Assembly (NCBI RefSeq): GCF_001984575.1
Contig: NZ_LZNS01000001.1
Span: 3,469,881-3,533,880, forward strand
DNA length: 64,000 nt
Reading direction: 5' to 3'
DNA from: Streptomyces sp. MP131-18
GTDB taxonomy: Bacteria > Actinomycetota > Actinomycetes > Streptomycetales > Streptomycetaceae
The notes beneath the pieces are model-generated. The model saw only the letters and a list, made by a program, of their open reading frames with translations, made no database searches and was not told the origin of the DNA. How positions within the stretch are numbered: the first letter of the stretch is position 1; the number at the start of each line of letters is the position of its first letter. The position numbers and the translations under genes are program-made. Positions 1-8,559 of this stretch are shown piece by piece.

Positions 1-546
1 GTGGCGCGGGCCGAGGCGCTGGTCACCGGCGACCCGCGGGACGACCGCACGGAGATCGGGCCGATCATCAACGACCGCCAGCTCGCCTCCGTCCGCGAGA
101 AGGTGCAGCGCGCCGTTCAGCAGGGCGGGCGGCTGCTGGTCTCGGGCGAGCCCTCGGGGCCCACCGGACGGGTGCTGCCGCCCCACCTCCTCGTCGGCGG
201 GCAGCACCTCGCCACCGCGTCGGAGGAGGTCTTCGGCCCGGTCGCGACGATCATCGAGGCCCGCGACGAGGACGACGCCCTGGCCCTGGCGAACCAGACC
301 GAGTACGGCCTGTCCAGCGGCGTCTTCACGCGCGACGTGGAGCGCGGCCTGCGGTTCGCGCGGCACGTCGAGGCGGGCATGACGCACGTGAACGACACCA
401 CGGTGCACGACGACGTGAACGCGGCGTTCGGCGGCGAGAAGGACTCCGGGCTCGGGCGGTTCGGCGGCGGCTGGGTGTTCGACGAGTTCACCAGCGAGCA
501 CTGGATCAGCATTCAGCGCACCCCGCGGGAGCTGCCCGTCCGGTGA
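1..546 (+). CDS. Aldehyde dehydrogenase, C-terminal part (5' truncated by window edge)
   Basis: The C-terminal ~181 residues of an NAD(P)-dependent aldehyde dehydrogenase, which oxidises an aldehyde to the acid. Visible family features are the EEVFGPV motif with the Glu-Phe pair that contacts the cofactor ribose (about residue 76 of the visible part), the NQTEYGLSSGVFT segment and the C-terminal GGEKDSGLGRFGG block. The catalytic Cys and the Rossmann fold lie upstream of base 1. The GTG at position 1 is therefore probably an internal codon, since a whole enzyme would be ~480-500 residues. The C-terminal wording (DVNAAFGGEKDSGLGRFGG) is like the benzaldehyde/vanillin dehydrogenase branch, but the substrate cannot be told. 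The following methyltransferase is probably separately expressed. Confidence 0.9.
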   Translation: MARAEALVTGDPRDDRTEIGPIINDRQLASVREKVQRAVQQGGRLLVSGEPSGPTGRVLPPHLLVGGQHLATASEEVFGPVATIIEARDEDDALALANQTEYGLSSGVFTRDVERGLRFARHVEAGMTHVNDTTVHDDVNAAFGGEKDSGLGRFGGGWVFDEFTSEHWISIQRTPRELPVR

Positions 547-689
547 CCTGCCCGCGGGCCTGCGATCGCGCGGGGCGCGCCGCGAACCTGCGCGCGTGCC
601 ACGTGCGGGGCCGGCCGATACCGCGCATCCGCGCTGGACCTGCCCGCACCTTCTTTACCGTGGCGCTCACCCCTGGTTCCGTGCATAGC

Positions 690-1529
690 GTGACGACTCA
701 AGGCGCTTCGCACGCTCCCCACCCGACCATCGAGCCGACCGCGGAGATCGATACCACGCTGAGAAGTCAGGCGCGCACCTGGAACCACTGGCTTGGCGGC
801 ATGCACAGCTTCGCCGTGGACCGTGAAGCGGGGAACAAATTTGCGGTGACCTACCCCGGGCTGCTGGAAAGGGTGCGCACCACCCGGCACTTCCTGGGCC
901 GCACCGTGCGTTACCTCGCGCGCGACGTGGGCATCAGGCAGTTCCTGGACGTGGGCTCCGGCCTGCCCACGGCGGGCAACACGCACGAGATCGCGCAGCA
1001 GGTGGCCCCCGGATCACGCGTCGTCTACGCCGACAACGACCCGCAGACGGTGCTGTACGCCCGCCAGCTCCTCGGCTCCATTCCCGCGGGAGCCGTCTCC
1101 TACCACGAGGCCAGCCTGCACGAGCCCGAGGCGGTCCTCGCCGCCGCGAAGGAGACGCTCGACCTGTCGCGGCCGGTCGCGCTCGTGCTGAGCGGCATCC
1201 TCGGCCACGTGCCCGACGACGACGAGGCACGCGCCATCGTGCGGGAACTGCTGGCCGCCCTGCCGAGCGGCAGTTACCTGATGTCCCACGACATCTGCGA
1301 TACGGAGGCGGACTGGCGTGACATCCAGAGCCGGCACAACAGGATCGCCCCGCTCGCCTACCACCTGCGCTCGCCGGCGCAGATCGCCGGCTTCTTCGAG
1401 GGGCTTGAGCTCGTCGAGCCGGGGGTGGTCGCGCTGACCTCCTGGCGCCCGGACCCCGGCGGCCGGTACTCGCCCGAGTGGGCGGCGCTGGTGGCGGACC
1501 TGGTGGGCGGCGTCGGCCGCAAGAGCTGA
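690..1529 (+). CDS. SAM-dependent methyltransferase, DUF574 family
   Basis: A ~279-residue class I methyltransferase of the actinobacterial DUF574 family, a group with many paralogues per Streptomyces genome and few known substrates. The SAM-binding motif I is FLDVGSGLPTAGNTHE, followed by the acidic motif II strand VVYADNDP. An N-terminal ARTWNHWLGG box is typical of the family, as is the C-terminal SWRPD stretch. The open frame extends further upstream, but family similarity begins near the GTG at 690 (GTGACGACTC); a GTG at 681 is an alternative. No Shine-Dalgarno is obvious at either. Cytosolic; substrate unknown. Confidence 0.85.
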   Translation: MTTQGASHAPHPTIEPTAEIDTTLRSQARTWNHWLGGMHSFAVDREAGNKFAVTYPGLLERVRTTRHFLGRTVRYLARDVGIRQFLDVGSGLPTAGNTHEIAQQVAPGSRVVYADNDPQTVLYARQLLGSIPAGAVSYHEASLHEPEAVLAAAKETLDLSRPVALVLSGILGHVPDDDEARAIVRELLAALPSGSYLMSHDICDTEADWRDIQSRHNRIAPLAYHLRSPAQIAGFFEGLELVEPGVVALTSWRPDPGGRYSPEWAALVADLVGGVGRKS

Positions 1530-1563
1530 GCCCGCCCGGCCCACGGGGGCGGCGTCCGGGGCG

Positions 1564-1794
1564 TCACCAGTTCTCCGCGTCCCGCACGTTCTGGATGAAC
1601 GCGTTGGCGGACGCCCCCTCGTCCACCAGATCGGGGACCAGGTCGACCGAGCTGAGCAGCGAGGCGCCCGCCCCCTCCGTCTCCCGCCACTCCTCGGCGA
1701 TGGCCTGCTGGGTGTCGGCGGGCCGGGTCTCCAGCCACCGCCGGTTCTCGGGACTGAGCTGCCGCAGGAAATGGGCGAGCAGATCGGTAACCAT
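1564..1794 (-). CDS. Small hypothetical protein (76 aa)
   Basis: A 76-residue acidic protein starting MVTDLLAHFLRQLSPENRRW and ending NVRDAENW. The ATG at 1794 is preceded by GGGAGA about 7 nt upstream, a good ribosome binding site. It has no signal peptide, membrane segment or metal motif, and looks alpha-helical throughout. The function is unknown. It reads toward the methyltransferase gene and is separated from it by 34 bp; on its other side lies the terminator of the SLT-domain gene. The ribosome site and codon use favour a real gene. Confidence 0.6.
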   Translation of the reverse strand: MVTDLLAHFLRQLSPENRRWLETRPADTQQAIAEEWRETEGAGASLLSSVDLVPDLVDEGASANAFIQNVRDAENW

Positions 1795-1880
1795 GCCGTC
1801 GTCTCCCGGACGTGGGGTGGCGGCCGGCGGCCGCCCGTGACAGCACCAGTCTGCGAGAGGAACGGGCGGGGCGCACGACG

Positions 1881-1920
1881 CGGCCCCGTTCCGGAACGTG
1901 ATCGTTCCGGAACGGGGCCG
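1881..1920 (-). terminator. Strong hairpin terminator after the SLT-domain gene
   Basis: A perfect 18-bp stem (1881-1898 pairing with 1903-1920) with a TGAT loop lies 20 bp past the stop codon of the transglycosylase-like gene. There is no U-run, as is usual for Streptomyces terminators. It should stop transcripts entering from 1940 and separates that gene from the small gene at 1564-1794. Confidence 0.85.
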
Positions 1921-1939
1921 GGTGGCCGGCGGGCGCCGG

Positions 1940-2716
1940 TCAGTACGCGCTGTCGACGTTGTCCATGGAGCCGTAGCGCTCGGCGGCGTAGTTGCAGGCC
2001 GCGGCGATGTTGGCGACCGGGTCGTAGATGTTCTTGCTGGTGCCCTCGACGTGGTACTGCTCGAAGGTCGGGTCGATGACCTGGAGCAGACCCTTGGACG
2101 GGATGTTCTCCTGGGCGTTGGTGTCCCACAGGTTGATCGTCTGCGGGTCACCGCTGGACTCGCGCATCAGGTTGCGGTGGATGCCCTCGTAGGAGCCGGG
2201 GATGTCCTTCTCGTCCAGGACCTCGAGCGCCTCGTCGATCCAGCGGTCGATGTCCTCGTCCGAGGCGGGCTGGGGCTCGGGCTGCTCGTGGCGGGGGATG
2301 GTGACCAGCGTGCCGTCCTCGCGGTACTCCGCGCCGCGGCCGCGGTCCGCGACCTCAGTGGCGCCGTCGTCGCCGTCGCCGCCGCGGTCGTCACGGCTCG
2401 CGCCGTCGTCGGCACGCTCGGTGTGCTCGGCGCTCTCGGCGTTCTCGGTGTTCTCAGCGTTCTCGTCGTTTCCGTCGTTCTCGTCGTTCTCGGCGCCGGG
2501 GGCCTTCCCGATGACCCCGTCGGAGTCGTTCGGGGCGAAGGCTGCCGGGGCCGCGGTCCGCTCGGCGGCCTCGGTGACACCGTGGGCCGCCGCGTCGTCG
2601 GCGGCCGCGGTGGGCGCGAAGGGCAGGGTGAGGGCCGCGGCGCCGGCGGTCACGATGCCGGCCAGCGCGACGGTGCGGGTCACGGTGGTGCGGGTGTCGT
2701 TGGTGCTGGCGGTCAT
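1940..2716 (-). CDS. Secreted lytic transglycosylase-like (SLT domain) protein
   Basis: A 258-residue exported protein. Residues 1-45 form a Sec-type signal (TVALAGIVTAGAAALTLPFAPTAA, then AAADD). Residues ~50-165 are a low-complexity linker rich in Glu, Asn, Asp and Ala. The C-terminal ~85 residues are an SLT fold: the presumed catalytic Glu lies in LMRESSGDP, followed by NLWDTNAQ, SKGLLQVIDPTFEQYH and the family ending YGSMDNVDSAY. Such enzymes cleave peptidoglycan glycan strands during growth or germination. The ATG at 2716 is chosen because the signal peptide begins there; the frame continues upstream without similarity. It is followed by a strong terminator. Confidence 0.9.
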   Translation of the reverse strand: MTASTNDTRTTVTRTVALAGIVTAGAAALTLPFAPTAAADDAAAHGVTEAAERTAAPAAFAPNDSDGVIGKAPGAENDENDGNDENAENTENAESAEHTERADDGASRDDRGGDGDDGATEVADRGRGAEYREDGTLVTIPRHEQPEPQPASDEDIDRWIDEALEVLDEKDIPGSYEGIHRNLMRESSGDPQTINLWDTNAQENIPSKGLLQVIDPTFEQYHVEGTSKNIYDPVANIAAACNYAAERYGSMDNVDSAY

Positions 2717-3058
2717 GAAGACGTACCTCGTTCCTTGGGCGAACGGGAGGGAGATGGGTGCCGCGGATGGCGACGTGGCCCAGCATGGGAACTGCCGTGG
2801 CGCCCCTGCAAAGACCCCTTCTGCGATCCCGCTTCGTAGGCCACGAACGGCGCCGCACCGCCGTCCGGAGGGGCGGCCCGCGGCCTGCCCGGGGGCGGGG
2901 CGCGGCCCGCTCCTATTCCCCTTCGGATGTGACGGGCGTCTCGTGCCGGGCATCACGTGAGGGCCCCCGCCCGTTCACCCCCGGGATCGGCGCCCGGTAC
3001 GCAGCGTCACGCGGCGCCCGCCCCGCGCCAGGCGGTCGGAACGGTGTTGTATGGGCTC
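2717..3058. other. Divergent intergenic region, SLT-domain gene / ROK regulator
   Basis: 342 bp with no gene. It should hold the promoters of both flanking genes. A 15-bp interrupted palindrome, TTCGT-AGGCC-ACGAA (2833-2847), lies ~117 bp before the SLT start and could be an operator or the base of a leader hairpin. I compared the leader with what I remember of the c-di-AMP (ydaO) riboswitch found before some actinobacterial cell-wall hydrolases and could not match it. The ROK start has no clear Shine-Dalgarno. Confidence 0.35.
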
Positions 3059-5233
3059 ATGCCCGACCTCCCGGAGTTCTCCCTCACCCGCGCCCAGCAG
3101 GAGGCGTTGCGCAGGTGGTCGCGGGAACGGCCGGACCGGGACGTCCGCGCGCGGATCATCCTGGACGCGGCAGCCGGCGTCTCGGTCTCCGACAGTGCCC
3201 GCACGCTGGGCGTCTCCCGCCCCACCGTGTCGTCCTGGCGCAGCCGTTACGCCGCGCAGGGCCTCGGTGGCCTGGAGCACCGGCCGCGCAGCGGCCGGCC
3301 GCCGCGCATCGACGAGGCGGACGTGATCGCCTCGACCCTGGCGGGGCCGCCCCCGCCGCGCCGGGCGTGGTCGGCCCGCGCGCTCGCCGACCACCTCGGC
3401 ATATCCCACACGGCGCTGGGCGCGGTGTGGCGCCGCTGGGGCGTGGCCGGCGGCGATGCCGCCGCCGTCACGCTGCCCACCGCCCCGCCGCTGCCGCTGC
3501 GCCGTCCGCGGCTGCTCGGCCTGTGGCGCGCGGCGGACGCCGCCGTGATCCTGCTGGCCGAGCCCCCCGAGCCCGCGGCCGGCGCGCTGCCTGCCGTGCC
3601 CGCGCCCGCCGAGGAGCGGCGGGCACTGAACGGCGCGCTGAACGCCGCGCTGGGCACGGCGCTGACGGCCGAGGGGCCGCGGGCCGAGGCCCTGCCCGCG
3701 CTCGCGGAGCTGCTGGCCGAGGTGGGCGCGGCGCACCGGGCGCCGGGCGTGCACGCCGTGGCGTTCGGCGGCGCCGGGGCGCCGGCGGAAGACGAGGGCG
3801 GGCCGGCCGCCGCGGGCGTCGCCTGGCACACCGCGCCCGAGTTCATGAGCTGGCCCGCCACCCTGGGCGTCGTCTGCCAGCTCCAGCTGCGCCACCGCCC
3901 GGCCGCCGCGGCGGCCACGCACGGTTCGCTGCTCGACGCGCTGCGCGCCGGTCAGGCGGCGCCGCTGGTCTGGCGGTGCCCCGCGGAGGGCGCGGCGCCC
4001 GAGCCGCCGGCGCGAACGCCCCGCGCGTTCGACCAGCTGGCGCTCGGCTCGTTCAACGAGAAGCTGGTCATCGAGAGCATCAGGGAGGCGGGCTCGCTCA
4101 GCCGCGTGGAGATCGCGCAGCGCACCGGGCTCACCCCGCAGGCGGTCTCCCGCATCACGCGCAACCTGCTCACCTCGGCCTTCCTGGTCGAGGACTCCGT
4201 GCTTCCCGGCGGCAAGGGCAAGCCGCGGGTGCCGTTGCGGCTGCGCGCGGACGCGGCCTGCGCCATCGGCATCCACCTCGACCCGGAGATGATCACGCAG
4301 GTCGTCGTCGACCTGTGCGGCGGCGTGCTCGACCAGCGGGTGCTGCCGCTGCACGAAGGGGCGGACCCCGCCTCGGTGATCGACAGCATGACGCGCATGG
4401 CGCGGGAGGCCGTCGCCGCCTCGCGGGCCGTGTCCGACACCCTGCTCGGCGTCGGCATCGCGGTGCCGGGTCCGCTGGACGCGGGCGCCGGGGTGCTGTA
4501 CGACCCGCCGCTGTTCAGCGGCTGGCACGACGTTCCGCTGCGGGCCCCGCTCGCCGAACGGCTCGGCGTGCCGGTCACCGTCGAGAAGGACGCGACCGCG
4601 GCGGCCATCGGCGAACGCTGGATCGGCGCCGCCGCCCGCACCGGCGACTTCGTCTACCTGTACCTGGGCGCGGGCGCCGGGGCCGGGGCGTTCCTCAACG
4701 GCGACGTGTACCGCGGCAGGACGGGCAACGCCGGGGAGTTCGGCGAACTGTGCGCGTTTGCGCTCGGGCACGTCACGCCCGAGGGCGGGCCAGGCCGGGT
4801 GCCGGAGTGCGCGCCCATGTCATCGGCGCTGGACAAGGCCGCCGCGGCCGGGCTGACGTGGCCGCAGGCACCGGGCGCGTACGAGTCGCTGTGCGCCGCG
4901 GCGGCGGCGGGGGACGCGCGGGCCGTACGGGCGTTCCGTGAAGTCGCGCGGGTTGTCGCCCGGGGCGCGACCGGCGTGACCGACCTGCTGGACACGACCC
5001 TGCTGATCGTCGGCGGCCCGGCCGTTCCGGCACCGGTCGCCGGTCTCTTCCTGTCCGAGATCTCCGCAGCGGTCAACCGGTACCCGCTGGCCAGCAGGCT
5101 GCGGCGGGTCCACGTCGAACACTCGCTGCTGAACGAGTCGGCGGCGGCGGTCGGCGCGGCCTCCGGCGTGTTCCACGCCTCCTTCGCGCCCCGCCTGCGC
5201 ACCCACGCCCGCGCCGGGGCGCGGGCCACCTGA
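3059..5233 (+). CDS. ROK-family regulator fused to a degenerate IS630-transposase-like N-terminus
   Basis: A 724-residue two-part protein. Residues ~320-724 are a ROK repressor: winged helix (SLSRVEIAQRTGLTPQAVSRI, ~340-362), then the sugar-kinase-like fold with GVGIAVPGPLDAG, EKDATAAAIGE and GNAGEFGE; the usual Cys-rich zinc motif is missing. Residues 1-~310 follow the plan of an IS630-family transposase: helix-turn-helix plus GRPPRI (30-84), then LLGLWRAADAAVILLAEPPE (~153-172), HAVAFGGAGAP (~231) and a WHTAPEFMSW block (~256) matching the HFTPTSASWLN region. The three catalytic acids appear lost, so it is probably a DNA-binding leftover, not a transposase. It likely controls the adjacent alpha-mannosidase by sensing a sugar. 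The ATG at 3059 is chosen because the HTH begins just after it. Confidence 0.85.
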   Translation: MPDLPEFSLTRAQQEALRRWSRERPDRDVRARIILDAAAGVSVSDSARTLGVSRPTVSSWRSRYAAQGLGGLEHRPRSGRPPRIDEADVIASTLAGPPPPRRAWSARALADHLGISHTALGAVWRRWGVAGGDAAAVTLPTAPPLPLRRPRLLGLWRAADAAVILLAEPPEPAAGALPAVPAPAEERRALNGALNAALGTALTAEGPRAEALPALAELLAEVGAAHRAPGVHAVAFGGAGAPAEDEGGPAAAGVAWHTAPEFMSWPATLGVVCQLQLRHRPAAAAATHGSLLDALRAGQAAPLVWRCPAEGAAPEPPARTPRAFDQLALGSFNEKLVIESIREAGSLSRVEIAQRTGLTPQAVSRITRNLLTSAFLVEDSVLPGGKGKPRVPLRLRADAACAIGIHLDPEMITQVVVDLCGGVLDQRVLPLHEGADPASVIDSMTRMAREAVAASRAVSDTLLGVGIAVPGPLDAGAGVLYDPPLFSGWHDVPLRAPLAERLGVPVTVEKDATAAAIGERWIGAAARTGDFVYLYLGAGAGAGAFLNGDVYRGRTGNAGEFGELCAFALGHVTPEGGPGRVPECAPMSSALDKAAAAGLTWPQAPGAYESLCAAAAAGDARAVRAFREVARVVARGATGVTDLLDTTLLIVGGPAVPAPVAGLFLSEISAAVNRYPLASRLRRVHVEHSLLNESAAAVGAASGVFHASFAPRLRTHARAGARAT

Positions 5234-5335
5234 CGACTCATCCGGCAGGAAAAACCTTTTACACTCTGCCCGTCCCCGGTCCTGGTCAACCGCGATCCAT
5301 ACCGGGCTGCGCCGATTTCTGAGGCATGCACGGCG

Positions 5336-5367
5336 TTGACTTCATCCATCCATTGGATTTTCATAAT
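5336..5367 (+). promoter_or_regulatory. Promoter and candidate ROK operator before the alpha-mannosidase
   Basis: TTGACT (5336-5341) is a good -35 box; TTTCAT or the overlapping CATAAT (5359-5367) is the likely -10. Between them is an 11-bp palindrome ATCCA-T-TGGAT (5348-5358), placed where a repressor would block polymerase. The region is unusually A/T-rich for this genome. A second A/T-rich patch, AAAAACCTTTT, lies near 5251-5261. The adjacent ROK protein is the natural candidate to bind here; that is inference. Confidence 0.55.
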
Positions 5368-5419
5368 AGGTCGGTTCGCACGTTGCCGCGGGCCGCACCC
5401 GCCACCCCACGGAGTACCG

Positions 5420-8400
5420 ATGCACCGCGACCCCGCCCAGACCGAACGACGCCTGCACCGCGTCCTGACCCAGCGCCTGTGGCCCGCCGTCCACCGGCCG
5501 GGCATCCCCCTCGACGTCGCCGGCTGGGCCGCACCGGGCGAGCCGGTGCCGGTCGCCGACGGCATCGCCGCGCCGTACCGGCCCATGCGCGTCGGCGAGC
5601 CCTGGGGCCCCGCCTGGGCCACGCACTGGTTCCGCATCTCCGGCACGGTGCCGCGCGAGTGGGCGGGGCGGCGCGTCGAGGCCGTCGTCGACCTCGGCTT
5701 CGACGGCACCAAGGCCGGTTTCTCCGCGGAGGGCCTGGTCCACCTCCCGGACGGCACGCCCCTGAAGGCGCTGAACCCGCGCAACGCGTGGCTGACCGTG
5801 GCCGAGAAGGCGGCGGGCGGCGAGGAGTTCACGTTCCACGTCGAGGCCGCCGCCAACCCGCTGATCCTCGACAGCGGCCCCGGCGGCGTGCCGTTCCTGC
5901 CGACCGGCCTCGGCGCACGCGCCGCCTGGCTGGAGGGCGCGGCGGACGAGGCGGGCGCGCCGCTCTACCGGCTGGCCCGGGCCGAACTGACCGTGTTCCA
6001 GCGGGACGTGTGGGAGCTGTGCCAGGATCTCGACGTGCTGTCCGGCCTGGTGGCCGAGCTGCCCGCGGAGTCCACCCGCCGTTGGCAGGTTCTGCACGCC
6101 GTGGAACGCGCCCTGGACGCGGTCGACCTCCAGGACATCCCCGGCACCGCCCCCGCCGCGCGCGACGCGCTGGCCGCGGTCCTCGCCGCGCCCGCCCCGG
6201 CCGACGCGCACCGCATATCGGCGGTCGGCCACGCGCATATCGACACCGCCTGGCTGTGGCCGCTGCGCGAAACGGTCCGCAAGGCCGCGCGCACCGTCGC
6301 CAACGTGACCGCGCTGATGGACGACCACCCGGCGTTCCGCTTCGTGATGTCGCAGGCCCAGCAGCTGGCCTGGCTGAAGGAGCAGCGGCCCGAGGTGTAC
6401 CGGCGGGCGCAGGAGAAGGCGACGGCCGGGCAGTTCCTGCCGGCCGGCAGCCTGTGGGTGGAGCCCGACACCAACCTGACCGGCGGTGAGTCCCTGGCCC
6501 GCCAGTTCGTCCACGGCAAGCGGTTCTACCTGGAGGAGTTCGGCGTCGAGACCGAGGAGATGTGGCTGCCGGACACGTTCGGCTACAACGCCGCCCTGCC
6601 GCAGCTGATGAAGCTGGCGGGCGTGCGCTGGTTCATGACGCAGAAGATCTCGTGGAACAGGACGAACACCTTCCCGCACCACACCTTCTGGTGGGAGGGC
6701 ATCGACGGCACCCGCGTTTTCAGCCACTTCCCGCCCGTCGACACCTACAACGCCGAGCTGTCGGGGCAGGAGATCGCCCACAGCGAGCGGAACTTCAAGG
6801 AGAAGGGCCCGGCGGGCCGCTCGCTGGTGCCGTTCGGCTGGGGCGACGGCGGTGGCGGCCCGACCCGCGAGATGCTGGGGCGCGCGGAACGGCTCGCCGA
6901 CCTGGCCGGTTCGCCGCGGGTGACCGTCGAAGGACCGGCGGACTTCTTCGAGGCCGCGCACCGCGAGTACGGCGCGCAGGCGCCGGTGTGGTCGGGCGAG
7001 CTGTACCTGGAGCTGCACCGCGGCACACTGACGACGCAGCTCGCCACCAAGCAGGGCAACCGCCGCGCCGAACACCTGCTGCGCGAGGCCGAGTTGTGGT
7101 CGGCAACGGCCGCCCTGCGCGTCGGCGCGCCCTACCCGTACGAGGATCTGGACCGGCTGTGGAAGACGGTGCTGACGCACCAGTTCCACGACATCCTGCC
7201 CGGCTCGTCCATCGCCTGGGTGCACCGCGAGGCGGAGGCCACGTACGCCGAGGTCGCCGCCGAGCTGAACGGCCTGGTCGAACGGGCGCTGCGGGCCGTG
7301 GCCGGCCCGGCGGACGGGGACGGGGACGGCGGCGGTTCGGTCGCCTTCAACGCCGCGCCGCACGCCCGCGGCGGCGTGCCCGCGCTGGGCGGCGCGGTCG
7401 CGGACCCGGCCGCGGACCCGGCCGCGGCGGAAGGGCCGGTGGCGGCCGAACGGGGTACGGACGGCGAGCTGTTGCTGGACAACGGGCTGCTGCGCGTGAC
7501 GGTCGACGAGCGCGGTCTGGTCACCTCGCTGAAGGACCTGACCACGGGCCGGGAGGCGCTGCCGCCCGGGTCGCCCGCCAACCTGCTCCAGCTGCACCAG
7601 GACTTCCCCAACCAGTGGGACGCCTGGGACATCGACGACTTCTACCGCAACACGGTCCGCGACCTGACGGAGGCCGACGAGGTCGCGCCCGCGGCCGACG
7701 GCATCCGCGTCGTCCGCACCTTCGGCGACTCCCGCGTCGAGCAGCTGCTGACGCTGCGGCGCGGCACGCGGCGGCTGGACGTGGACACGGTGATCGACTG
7801 GCAGGAGCGGGAGAAGCTGCTGAAGGCGGCGTTCCCCCTCGATCTGCGGGCGGAACACTCGCGCGGGGAGATCCCGTTCGGCCACCAGGTGCGCCCGACC
7901 CACGCCAACACCAGCTGGGACGCGGCGAAGTTCGAGTTCTGCGCGCACCGCTGGCTGCACGTCGAGGAGCCCGGGTTCGGCGTGGCGCTCGTCAACGACT
8001 CCAGCTACGGCCACGAGGTGACCCGCGACGTCCGGGCGGACGGCGGCACCACCACGACGCTGCGCCTCTCGCTGCTGCGCGCGCCCAGGTTCCCCGACCC
8101 GGACGCCGACCGGGGCCGCCACCGCCTGGCGTACGCGCTGGTGGTGGGCGCCTCGCTCGCGGACGCCGTCCGCGAGGGCTACCGGTTCAACCTGCCGGAA
8201 CGCCGCGTGCCCGGCGCGTCGGCCGTCCCGCCGGTGGCCGTCACCGACCACGAGGCGGTCGTGATCGAGGCGGTCAAGCTCGCCGACGACCGGTCGGGCG
8301 ACCTGGTGGTCCGCCTGTACGAGGCGCTGGGCGGCCGGGCCACGGCCACGCTGCGGGTGGACGTCCCCGGGGCGGTGGCCGTCCCCGTCGACCTGCTGGA

Positions 8401-8497
8401 GCGCCCACTCCCCGGCACCGCACCGCTGCCGGGCCCGGAAGTCCCCCTGGCCCTGCGCCCGTTCGAGATCCTGACCCTGCGCATCACAACGGCCTGA
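5420..8497 (+). CDS. Alpha-mannosidase, glycoside hydrolase family 38
   Basis: A 1025-residue GH38 exo-alpha-mannosidase, removing mannose from the non-reducing end of mannosides by a retaining, zinc-dependent mechanism. Zinc-site motif HAHIDTAWLWP is at ~residue 270 and the nucleophile Asp is in WLPDTFGYNAALPQL (~383). The middle three-helix domain and the large C-terminal beta domain are full length. There is no signal peptide, so it acts in the cytosol on imported oligosaccharides. The ATG at 5420 has GGAG 5 nt upstream (5411-5414). It lies 186 bp after the ROK regulator, with its own promoter, and is followed by a strong terminator. No mannoside transporter is encoded nearby. Confidence 0.93.
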   Translation: MHRDPAQTERRLHRVLTQRLWPAVHRPGIPLDVAGWAAPGEPVPVADGIAAPYRPMRVGEPWGPAWATHWFRISGTVPREWAGRRVEAVVDLGFDGTKAGFSAEGLVHLPDGTPLKALNPRNAWLTVAEKAAGGEEFTFHVEAAANPLILDSGPGGVPFLPTGLGARAAWLEGAADEAGAPLYRLARAELTVFQRDVWELCQDLDVLSGLVAELPAESTRRWQVLHAVERALDAVDLQDIPGTAPAARDALAAVLAAPAPADAHRISAVGHAHIDTAWLWPLRETVRKAARTVANVTALMDDHPAFRFVMSQAQQLAWLKEQRPEVYRRAQEKATAGQFLPAGSLWVEPDTNLTGGESLARQFVHGKRFYLEEFGVETEEMWLPDTFGYNAALPQLMKLAGVRWFMTQKISWNRTNTFPHHTFWWEGIDGTRVFSHFPPVDTYNAELSGQEIAHSERNFKEKGPAGRSLVPFGWGDGGGGPTREMLGRAERLADLAGSPRVTVEGPADFFEAAHREYGAQAPVWSGELYLELHRGTLTTQLATKQGNRRAEHLLREAELWSATAALRVGAPYPYEDLDRLWKTVLTHQFHDILPGSSIAWVHREAEATYAEVAAELNGLVERALRAVAGPADGDGDGGGSVAFNAAPHARGGVPALGGAVADPAADPAAAEGPVAAERGTDGELLLDNGLLRVTVDERGLVTSLKDLTTGREALPPGSPANLLQLHQDFPNQWDAWDIDDFYRNTVRDLTEADEVAPAADGIRVVRTFGDSRVEQLLTLRRGTRRLDVDTVIDWQEREKLLKAAFPLDLRAEHSRGEIPFGHQVRPTHANTSWDAAKFEFCAHRWLHVEEPGFGVALVNDSSYGHEVTRDVRADGGTTTTLRLSLLRAPRFPDPDADRGRHRLAYALVVGASLADAVREGYRFNLPERRVPGASAVPPVAVTDHEAVVIEAVKLADDRSGDLVVRLYEALGGRATATLRVDVPGAVAVPVDLLERPLPGTAPLPGPEVPLALRPFEILTLRITTA

Positions 8498-8510
8498 CCG
8501 GCCCCGAACG

Positions 8511-8544
8511 CCGCCCACCGCCCGGGGTGGTGGGCGGTGGGCGG
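8511..8544. terminator. Bidirectional hairpin terminator between GH38 and MFS genes
   Basis: A perfect 13-bp GC stem (8511-8523 with 8532-8544) and an 8-nt loop lie between two convergent genes, 13 bp after the mannosidase stop and 15 bp after the exporter stop. It can serve both directions. Confidence 0.8.
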
Positions 8545-8559
8545 CGGGGGGCCGGGGGC

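Noticed and set aside
1-546. GTG at base 1 as a true start
   Set aside because: The protein would lack the whole cofactor domain and catalytic Cys of aldehyde dehydrogenase; truncation by the window edge is simpler.
2717-2960. c-di-AMP (ydaO) riboswitch before the SLT-domain gene
   Set aside because: The context fits, but I could not match the conserved core of that class as I remember it; a covariance-model search would decide.
3059-4000. An active IS630 transposase gene
   Set aside because: The DDE acids are missing, there are no terminal inverted repeats, and the frame continues into a ROK regulator.
2758-4941. Long open frames overlapping the ROK gene and many other genes (for example 5342-10111 on the minus strand)
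   Set aside because: Typical shadow frames of high-GC DNA: Arg/Ala/Gly/Pro-rich, no domains, and opposite or shifted to genes with clear families.
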